A DNA stretch of 64,000 nucleotides from Agapetus fuscipes (Eukaryota > Arthropoda > Insecta > Trichoptera > Glossosomatidae): the NCBI GenBank assembly GCA_951799405.1, contig OX637339.1:5084001-5148000 (forward strand), read 5' to 3'. The position numbers and the translations under genes are program-made. This document shows positions 56,561 to 64,000 of the stretch, piece by piece; position 1 is the stretch's first letter, and each line of letters opens with the position of its first letter. A model generated the notes under the pieces. That model was not told the origin of the DNA. It searched no databases and saw nothing but the letters and a program-made list of their open reading frames with translations.

Positions 56561-57849
56561 AAAAACTCGGCAAAGTTTCTGGCTACGTAAAATTGCGATA
56601 AAGCTGCAATGCAAGACTTGGTACGATTTTAAAACACGTCTTTTTCTTAATTGTTTGCTCCAAAATAAATATAAAACTGTTGGAAAATTGAATGGACAAA
56701 ATTGTGATCAGGTTTGGTCAGGTTTCTAGGGAAAAGGCAAACACTTATTTTGGGATTGATCACTAAGCACATTGGTTACATAGGAGGTGTGATGTTTAAT
56801 TGCCGAAATAAATTTATAAATCAATTTTGTGCAGAGTCCATCACTTTCTGGTTAGACTCTGCTATAATAAATACCTCAATAAGTCACTGATACATACATA
56901 ATTCGAATTTATCTCATTCGCTTAACTTTTTCTTCAGCTCCATTCAAACGAAGAGCTTTCCTTTAGAGTTTCGCACACTTCATTACCTAATCACGTATAC
57001 TTCACATCCCTAACCGGTGACAGAATCCGATCCTAATTCACAAACGAAAACCAACCCCATCCCTAGCGTCCTTTAAGCTCCACTGCACACTTTTTGTGAA
57101 CCTATGTTTTTTACAGGTAAGTTAATCCTATGTTTAAGGTAGATAATATTTTTCATGACAAGGGTATTTGTTGCCATGAAGGCTGTTTTTTTGACATTTA
57201 GACCACCCATTTTGAAGCATTCTTTCTTTTTTTACGGTGAGCTTTTTTTGGATGGAATTTAAAAAATAACTTATAGGAAGAAATATATTGTTATGTTTTT
57301 GGTTCGAAATAGTCTCTAAATTAAAACATACAGGTCTTCTTTCAGGATTTTTATTTCCACTTAATTTATTTTAACACTTTTGGAAACACAAATTTATTTT
57401 TCACAGTTTAGTATCGCTTGCACTCTTCAAATCAAAGCCAACTATCGTACTGGCTTAGCGCACTCAATTCTACGCCTTATATACGTTACAGACAGAACTT
57501 TCCAGTGACTAATTTTGCCAGCACATTCGTGAGCATTCTACCAAGTTCAAGACTACAAAAGGATCATTTAATTTCTAGATTTCTTAGGTCTATAATTATT
57601 GCTACCTACGGTGTACACCTATATTAATCTATTTTTGACATAATGCTATAATAACTATTACTACCTACGATGTACACCTATATTAATCTACTATTTACAT
57701 TACAATATGAATGACCGCAAAATAATATGTTTTTTATTATCGTACGTTTTTGCTAGAGTTATTAATTTTTATTATACTTTAAAAGAAAAACAATCTAAAT
57801 AACTTTGCTAACATAGCCACAATTTTTGTATGACTTGTAGAAATTAAGG
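56561..57849. other. Non-coding, short duplication
   Basis: CTACCTACGGTGTACACCTA then TATTAATCTA (57601-57632) is repeated with one change at 57661-57692. No gene or larger repeat recognised. Confidence 0.4.
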
Positions 57850-58090
57850 TGTATATTGACTTAAAAGTTGGAATGAGAGTAACCACTCATACTGTAAAAA
57901 ACGATTCACTTTGCCAATGCCACCCCTGTTTGAGGGAAGGTCGGTAAAAGATGCAGGGTTTATGTTCATTTGAGGTTTGGATTTTAATTTGCAAGTACAC
58001 ATGCAGCGTCTGTAAACGCGTGTCTGTTTGTGGGCATGCATTTAATTGAATTTTAAATGTTTACATATCTCTGAAACTTGGATTATAGAT
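57850..58090 (+). repeat. Repeat A copy
   Basis: TTGACTTAAAAGTTGGAATG, CACCCCTGTTTGAGGGAAGG, ACATGCAGCGTCTGTAAACG, to ATCTCTGAAACTTGGATTAT. Confidence 0.8.
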
Positions 58091-58494
58091 TTTAAAAACT
58101 GATCTAAATAACTGCAATTAGATCGAAAACCATCATGCGAAAATTGCGACCAAGGCAATATATAAACGCCCTAAACAGAAGTCATTTTTTTCTCGTAGCT
58201 CCATAAATTTAAATGGCCCGAGCTATAGAAATCATTAAAATGCTAATTTAATGATTCTGAGATACATCCAGCGTATTCCTTAATTACTCCCATGTGTTTG
58301 GATAAGCGAAATTAGAATAGTTATCTCTACTAGCTGAATTTGCAAATGTTTTACGCAAATAACAGTGCCGTGGAGATTATTTTTGCACATTCGATTAATT
58401 AAAAACGAAACAATTAAGATTATTTTTAATGTAGTACGGAAAGGCTCTCGACACCAGTAAGCCAAGTATACAACATCCACTAAATTCCCCTAGA

Positions 58495-58788
58495 TCTCGT
58501 AAATAGAAAAATGTGAAGATACGACAGCACACCTAGTGAGTGATTTAGTTTTGATACATTTTTTTTAATTACAATATCAATGGGAATTTACGCAATGTTT
58601 TATATTTGGTGTAGGTTAGGTTAGGTTAGGTTAGGTTAGGTTAGGTTAGGTTAGGTCTCGTAAATAGAAAAATGTGAAGATACGACAGCACACCTAGTGA
58701 GTGATTTAGTTTTGATACATTTTTTTTAATTACAATATCAATGGGAATTTACGCAATGTTTTATATTTGGTGTAGGTTAGGTTAGGTT
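58495..58788. repeat. 161-bp duplication carrying interstitial TTAGG arrays
   Basis: The 58495-58655 unit begins TCTCGTAAATAGAAAAATGT and ends in eight perfect TTAGG repeats (58616-58655). It is repeated from 58656 to about 58788 without visible change but ends in only two TTAGG. TTAGG is the canonical insect telomere motif. The G-rich strand is the + strand in both. Confidence 0.9.
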
Positions 58789-58792
58789 ACTA

Positions 58793-58951
58793 ATCTCTCC
58801 TGATGGCTGAGTAAGCCTTACCGTTTTTTCGATTTTAGTTTAAATGTAAACACCGAAACACATATTTATTTTTGACATCCTTGGTGGGGATCGACCTCTA
58901 GCCCTCTGGCGTGGAACGCAAGCATTCTACTTATTGAGCTATAGACCGGAC
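58793..58951 (-). mobile_element. SINE2 5' part with tRNA head
   Basis: Abuts the second TTAGG run. CTGATGGCTGAGTAAGCCTT, GTTTAAATGTAAACACCGAA, and the head complement TTATTGAGCTATAGACCGGAC. Its 3' body is missing. Confidence 0.7.
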
Positions 58952-59084
58952 GGAAACAAATATTTTAGATTAACAATTTTATTACCCTTGAAAAAACACA
59001 TTACAATCTATGTTCTTGTTCTTCTTTTAATGCCTCTTCAGTGAAGATTGGCCATCATCATAGCAATTTGCATCTTCAATACTT

Positions 59085-59215
59085 TTTTCCTGATTAATAG
59101 GTTGGTATACGGCTGACAAGGAGTTGCAAGGTTTATGTTCATGTAAGGTGAGGTGTCTATACTTTTACAACGCGAGCCTTCAATGTCAAAACATCTTTGC
59201 AGCTTAGATTTTAGA
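59085..59215 (+). repeat. Repeat A, internally deleted
   Basis: CCTGATTAATAGGTTGGTAT then CGGCTGACAAGGAGTTGC joins the 5' block directly to the GAGTTGCA block, skipping about 70 bp. It ends TCTTTGCAGCTTAGATT. Confidence 0.65.
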
Positions 59216-59378
59216 TAATAGAACCATAGACATCTGGTATGCAACGCAATTATTTATTAATGTAGATATCGACCAGACCATTATAGATAATCTAATCTAA
59301 GTGGGAAAAATATGTAACATTGGGGATTCACATTATATGCTTAAAAAAAAGTTAAAGATATTTGTTAAATCCAACAAT

Positions 59379-59740
59379 TCAAGCAACACCTCTGCGGCAC
59401 CCTTCCAGGGTAACATAGACCCCCTACTAACATAGACCCTAACGGGGCTATTCTTAGGCATTTTAGTCACCCGTTGAGCCCACGCTTTGACAAACTAATG
59501 ATGCATTTGTATGAAGACCTGTCAATCCAAGATGGCCGCAAGTGAACAGCTGATCACAGTCTTCATACAAATACTACCAAAATTCGGTAGGTAAGAATGA
59601 CTGTGGTCATGAAACTTCCAGCCGAGGCATCATTAGTTAGTCAAAGCGTGGGCTCAACGGGCGACTTAAATGTCAAACAATAGCCCCGTGAGACTTTCAA
59701 GAATTGGCGAGCCTCGCGCACAGGATTCCTTAAAAAAATA
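59379..59740 (+). repeat. Repeat D split by a MITE
   Basis: Left part ATTCAAGCAACACCTCTGCG, GGGTAACATAGACCCC; right part GACTTTCAAGAATTGGCGAG, CGCACAGGATTCCTTAAAA resumes at 59690 after the MITE. Confidence 0.75.
59442..59689. mobile_element. 248-bp MITE with about 60-bp TIRs
   Basis: ACGGGGCTATTCTTAGGCAT, then TTTAGTCACCCGTTGAGCCC and ACGCTTTGAC, at the left is mirrored at the right by GTCAAAGCGTGGGCTCAACG then GGCGACTTAAAT and ATAGCCCCGT. Arms are about 60 bp with a handful of mismatches. Inner sub-repeats TGTATGAAGACTGTG/CACAGTCTTCATACAAAT also pair. Non-coding. Superfamily not assigned. Confidence 0.85.
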
Positions 59741-60079
59741 TTTTCCGAAAGAGCACAGCAAGAATTTTATCACACAAATATGCTTGAATCCTATCTACAG
59801 ATTTGTTAATTAACTGGGATATCAGTTTGCGTTGGGCGTCAGCTCTGCGTGCTGGGAATTACTGGCAAGACAAATTGTTGTTCATAATTCAATTAGTAAT
59901 CAGCTGTGCAGCGTTAAACTGCGGGGAAGAACAAGTCAGACCTGAAGCCCCGGTCTAGGAAGTGGACGAGGAATTTCATATGCAGGATACTAGTTTCTAC
60001 CTACCTACCAAAAGAGAGAGAGAGAGGAAATTCGAGAGAGCAGGCGCGTGCATAGGCCAGAGGCAAATTATTCGTGTCA

Positions 60080-60735
60080 TGACAAAGTGTCCATTGACAG
60101 AATGTCCATTGTCCAACCAACTTGTGGAATTTTTGCCGGTGGACGTTACATTGTTGGACATCTTGTCGGTGGATATTTTGTCGGTTAAAACATTATATTG
60201 GTGACATTTTGTCCGTGGACATTTGGCAATGGAGATTATGTCGGTGAACATTATGTCGCGTGTACCTTTTGTCGATGGATGCTATGTCGGTGGATATTTT
60301 GTTCGCGTGGATATTTTGGTCAATGGACATTATGTCAGTGGACATTTTGTCGGTGGACATTTTGTCGGCGGACATTATGTCGCGTGTACCTTTTGTCGAT
60401 GGACGCTATGTCGGTGGATATTTTGTTTGCGTGGACATTTTGGTCAATGGACATTATGTCAGTGGACATTTTGTCGGTGGACATTTTATCGGCGGATATT
60501 ATGTCACGTGTACCTTTTGTCGATGGACGCTATGTCGGGGGATATTTTGTTCGCGTGGACATTTTGGTCAATGGACATTATGTGAGTGGACATTTTGTCA
60601 GTGGACATTTTGTCGGCGGATATTATGTCGCGTGTACCTTTTGTCGATGGACGCTATGCCGGGGGATATTTTGTTCGCGTGGACATTTTGGTCAATGGAC
60701 ATTTTGGTCAGTGGACATCTTGTTGTGAAACCCAA
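60080..60735. repeat. Higher-order minisatellite, 124-bp period
   Basis: Basic units of about 15-16 bp (GTGGACATTTTGTCG and variants) are organised into a 124-bp higher-order unit. The landmark TCGCGTGTACCTTTTGTCGA starts at 60256, 60380, 60504 and 60628, exactly 124 bp apart (third copy has TCACG). Because 124 is not a multiple of three, open frames rotate through all three + frames; I treat them as non-coding. The left flank (60080-60250) is a less ordered stretch. Confidence 0.92.
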
Positions 60736-61299
60736 ATTATTTTAATTATGATTTTTTTTCCTTTGCTTTAGAAATAACACACTAGGCCACAATCTCCCAA
60801 CCTTTGTCTTTTTGTAAAAGCCATGTGACCTTCACAAACAATTTAAAAGCCATTTAAAGGAGTGCAATTTAAAAAAGAAAAAGCGAAAATATTATTTTAC
60901 TAGCCTTGAAAATGCTTTCTGCTCGTGAAAGCTAAACATCCGCAGATAAATGGTGCGAACAGAATATGGTCTTACTCGAAAGAATTTCAAAAACGGTTGT
61001 AATTTAAGGCGAACACAAAAAATACAGTTGCAAATTGTATTGAAATGAATTTATTCTTTAAAATTAAGAATATCAATGTCGGTGGTCGTGAAACAAGTTG
61101 GCTAAGTACTTCAATTGATAACTCGAGTGTCGACTTAGCGTCTTTTTATAATCGGCCTGTTGGCTCCTGCTGTATTACTTGAGAGACCGGACTGTCAGCT
61201 CTTGGATATGCACGTCGTTCTGTCAAGCAAAGGTGATAATGTCAAAATAACATTTAAATAATTTCGGGCCAAACGATACACCCAAGATTTTACGTCCGC
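60736..61299. other. Non-coding, no gene seen
   Basis: CACAATCTCCCAACCTTTGT near 60789 resembles one hAT-type end. Otherwise AT-rich, unassigned. Confidence 0.3.
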
Positions 61300-61505
61300 C
61301 CCCTCACAGGGGGCGGACGCGGAGGTCAGCAGGGAGTGATGCTGTCAGGTTGGCGCAGCCTCGTCTTCAAATAAGCATTAATTTTGGGGATCGCGCTTTT
61401 CGTACTGCGAGACCGATAGAGTGGAACAGACTGTCACCCGGAGTGAGGTTGTCGGAATATTTTGGCATTTTAAGGGAGCACTGAAACGGCACCTTTATAA
61501 AATAA
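61300..61505 (+). mobile_element. CR1/L2-like LINE 3' end, left part
   Basis: Encodes FGDRAFRTARPIEWNRLSPG followed by V-R-L-S, then a frameshift, then the L-K-R-H-L-Y-K end. The 3' UTR is interrupted by repeat A (61506-61855) and resumes at 61856. Confidence 0.7.
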
Positions 61506-61855
61506 ATCTCATTTTAAAAATGTAATTTGTTGTGTATGTTCCTTAGCTATAGGTTGTATGCGGCTGACCACATGCTGTAGAAAATGGTTCACTTTGCCAA
61601 TGCCACCCTGTTTGTTTGTTTCCTGTCAAAAAAAAAAAAATGGTTTCGTTTTTTTACCCCTGTTTCATGGAAGGTCGGCAGGAGTTACAGGGTGTATGTT
61701 CATTTGAGATTCGGGTTTTTATATTAGAGGTCCACGTGCGGCATGTTTAAGCATGAACTTATACGTGTCTGTTTGTGAAATTGCATACTCGTATAATGTG
61801 AATCTTTAATGTTACATATATTTGCAACTTAGATTAGATTAGATTATATTTGTGA
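61506..61855 (+). repeat. Repeat A inserted in a LINE
   Basis: Begins ATTTTAAAAATGTAATTTGT, includes TGTTCCTTAGCTATAGGTTG and GTCCACGTGCGGCATGTTTA, ends CAACTTAGATTAGATTAGAT. A 40-bp internal insertion with an A run lies at 61613-61660. Comparison with the uninterrupted LINE at 2060-2080 sets both edges to within about 10 bp. Confidence 0.85.
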
Positions 61856-61920
61856 TTGAGAGGGCCTTTGAGGTGTGACACACACTGAAACGGCGCTCTT
61901 ATATCATGGAAAACTCCGTG
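61856..61920 (+). mobile_element. CR1/L2-like LINE 3' end, right part
   Basis: TGATTGAGAGGGCCTTTGAG then GTGTGACACACAC and GGCGCTCTTATATCATGG is the LINE 3' UTR motif seen uninterrupted at 2072-2130. Confidence 0.75.
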
Positions 61921-62317
61921 ACGTATGACGGATTTTTTATTCCATTTTTAAATTTGTTGTCCATTTTATAAGTCATGCGCGCTTTCTTTTATTTCATTTT
62001 GCCGCAGTCTGCGCAGACCTTCACGCAGAGAGGTTAACATGTTTATAAGCAGCTGTAAATGTAAGCAGGGGTTGCTTTATTTCCATTCTGACAGTCACTC
62101 TGACAGTTACTCTGACAGGGCATCATAAAAGTCTTTTGTATTTCATTTCCAAGTTCAATACCCTGAATATAAAGCATTGTGTAAACTCCCCGCGAAGAAA
62201 TGTATTAAAACTAGATCACTCACAAGGAGTGCCGTCGCATCTTTAATACATTTTCATTTTAAACGATCGAGCGGAGTTTATGTAAATATTTAATATTCGG
62301 AGTACACCGGTTTGGCC
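61921..62317. other. Non-coding, no gene seen
   Basis: TTCTGACAGTCACTCTGACA then GTTACTCTGACAG at 62088-62120 is a short triplicated motif. CTCACAAGGAGTGCCGTCGC at 62220 echoes the flank of the 34010 repeat. Nothing else. Confidence 0.35.
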
Positions 62318-62375
62318 AGTCCGTTGTCTAGTGGTTAACACTTCAGAGTCGTGATTGGAAGGTAGTGGGTTCGAT
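62318..62375 (+). mobile_element. SINE1 tRNA head only
   Basis: CCAGTCCGTTGTCTAGTGGT then TAACAC and GTAGTGGGTTCGAT. The body is missing and repeat A starts directly after it. Confidence 0.6.
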
Positions 62376-62377
62376 AT

Positions 62378-62580
62378 GAGACTGACCCCTTAGTCACTTT
62401 GCCAAAGCCACTATGAATTCAGGAAAAGGTGGCAGGAGTGTCAAAGCTTATATTCGTGTGAGGCTTGATTCAACTTGTACGTACACACGCAACATTTGTA
62501 ATCGCGAACTCACAAAAGCATTAAATATGAGCCTTAAATGTCAATATAGATTTGCAACTTACATTATAGATTATAGATAA
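62378..62580 (+). repeat. Repeat A, diverged
   Basis: ATGAGACTGACCCCTTAGTC, ACGTACACACGCAACATTTG, GATTTGCAACTTACATTATA. Confidence 0.65.
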
Positions 62581-62789
62581 TGACATGGCAGCTCACGCAC
62601 ACTCACACCAACTAATGCAAGAAGTACTAGTTCCGTGTGAGTACAAAATGTATATACTATACCTACATGTAACTTTTCTTCAATGTCTACCCATGTGCTC
62701 AGGCGTAGTACGGGTTTCCTATAGGAATTTAATCTGAAGACCGATTCATCTTGGCTGCTGTCGCTGCGACTGTCATGCTTGTACCAGAG

Positions 62790-63730
62790 ACTTCAAGGAA
62801 TTATGGTGGACCGAGAAACCTGGTAGTGCCTTCAAGATCCAGGTATCTCAATGAACGATGCACCTTCACGAACATGGTACCTTTAAGAACAAGGTGCTTT
62901 AAAGAACAAGGTGTCTTTAAGAAAAAGGTGCCTTTAAGAACAAAGTAACTTTAAGAACAAGGTGCCTTTAACAACAAGGTACTTCTAAGAGCTATATACT
63001 TCCGAAAAATTGGTACTTTCGAGATACACACGAGTATAACGTAAAAAAACAAGTAATCACAAAATCTAGGTTCCTTTAAAAAACAATTAACTACAAGAAC
63101 TGGTGAACTTTGATGTTCATTTAAGGCTTATTTCGTTAATTAATAAATTAATTAATGAAGCAGTTACCTAGAGAAATCAAGAGTCATTTTAGAATAAAGA
63201 ACATCCATAAACAAAGTACCTTAAATTAGAATTTAAAATGTACCTTTCAGAATAAGAGAGCCAGGAACTTTGAAAAATCAGGTATCTGAAAGAATGGTAC
63301 CTATAGAAGTGTCAAGAAATTATTAGACTACAAGGACAAAGTTACTGCAAGAACAAACCAGGAACCTGTAGAAATCAGGTATCGTCAGGAACAAGATACC
63401 GTCAAGAACTGATAACCTTCAAAATCAGGTACCTTTGGAAATTAGGAACCGTGTAGCGTAAAGTTCCAGTAAGAACTCAAAATACAACTTGTACGCCAGG
63501 AACCTGTATGAATCAGATACCTTCAGGAACAAGGTACTATCAAGGACTTATTACCTTCAAGATCAGGTATCTTTAGTAACCAGGTACATTCATTCAGCAG
63601 TCAGACACCTTCGAGAACACGGTATTTAAAAAATCAGGTATTTAAAAGATACTGATACCTTCAGAGACTAGTTACCAGTAAGAACAAGGTAGCTTTAAGA
63701 ACCAGGTATTGTAAAGATTCAGGAACCTCG
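62790..63730. repeat. Degenerate AAGGTACCTTTAAGAAC minisatellite
   Basis: Around 62865-62990 the 17-bp unit AAGGTGCCTTTAAGAAC is nearly regular (at least seven units). It then degrades into scattered CAGGTACCTT, AGGAACCTG and AAGAACAAGGTA pieces up to about 63730, suggesting an old array of more than 50 units. Many units contain a GGTACC palindrome. Confidence 0.75.
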
Positions 63731-64000
63731 CAGAACAGCTTCCTTTTGAAATGCTAAAGGACTTTCTGAAATATTGTAAGCAAATGCTGTCACTTGTGAT
63801 GGCAGATTATGCCTAGCAAGTGATACTTTATTATCTGCAAAGTTGCGATCAAATTATTATAATGGGACGGCTGGAATTCCGTCTAATGGTGTGCGCATTG
63901 AATATTAATCACTTTATTCGCGCATAAAACAGCATGATGTGTTTTATGTTTATTAGCATTTGAAAATTAAAACACTTAGCAGAGGCGCTGGTGTATTTTT
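63731..64000. other. Non-coding, no gene seen
   Basis: AT-rich end of the window without recognised features. Confidence 0.4.

Noticed and set aside
60198..60745. Overlapping + strand frames of 120-176 codons rich in Cys/Trp
   Set aside because: Produced by the 124-bp minisatellite rotating through the frames.
62751..62948. 65-codon + strand frame
   Set aside because: Mostly lies in the degenerate tandem array.
1..64000. CRISPR arrays, bacterial operons or integrated viruses
   Set aside because: No regularly spaced direct repeats with unique spacers, no prokaryotic gene structure, and no viral structural or replication gene recognised.

Overview
The window is AT-rich, intron-containing animal DNA crowded with SINEs, LINE remnants, MITEs and minisatellites. 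An insect STING gene with no C-terminal signalling tail, short (TTAGG)n telomere-type arrays, and the style of the SINEs, LINEs and PIF/Harbinger elements point to an insect. Lepidoptera is my best guess, but the order is inference from gene and repeat style, not from a decisive marker.

Three spliced protein-coding genes can be supported. (1) Sting, + strand, 8102-13139, seven coding exons with phase-compatible junctions, about 403 aa: the ER cyclic-dinucleotide receptor of the cGAS/cGLR-STING immune pathway. (2) Urb1 (Npa1/URB1), + strand, 14984-22448, three coding exons, about 1992 aa: a nucleolar scaffold for early 60S pre-ribosome assembly. Sting and Urb1 lie head to tail about 1.8 kb apart and show no functional link. 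(3) A Myb/SANT-like gene with a C-terminal coiled coil, - strand, 43430-45819, seven exons, 327 aa. Its reading frame survives every splice, and it lies tail to tail with the C-terminal fragment of a PIF/Harbinger transposase (41994-42305, + strand). A Harbinger-type terminus (CCGGGCC) lies about 350 bp beyond its start codon.

Layout. 1-8 kb: minisatellite, LINE relics and several MITEs. 8-13 kb: Sting, with LINE/SINE pile-ups in introns 4 and 6. 15-22.5 kb: Urb1, with two SINEs in intron 1 and an RTE-type LINE fragment in intron 2. 22.5-41 kb: mostly repeats, including a 15-bp minisatellite at 28.5-29.3 kb, an exact threefold MITE array at 37.3-37.7 kb, and one candidate non-coding/first exon near 24.2-24.75 kb. 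41-46.2 kb: the Harbinger/Myb region. 46-64 kb: repeats only, including foldback elements, a LINE C-terminus at 51 kb, interstitial TTAGG at 58.6 kb, a 248-bp MITE at 59.4 kb, a 124-bp higher-order minisatellite at 60.1-60.7 kb and a degenerate array at 62.8-63.7 kb.

The most notable non-genic signal is a recurring hammerhead-ribozyme-like core (CTGANGA, hairpin, GAAA, then a self-complementary AACGTT or ACGT) at 1.2, 36.7, 41.2 and 46.6 kb, mostly inside foldback elements. Also notable: a tRNA-headed SINE family (called SINE1 here) that shares its 3' half with a CR1/L2-like LINE present in the same window, and an uncharacterised dispersed family of about 350 bp (called repeat A here) with more than twenty copies. 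SINE1, SINE2 and the repeat letters A, D, E, H are my own labels.
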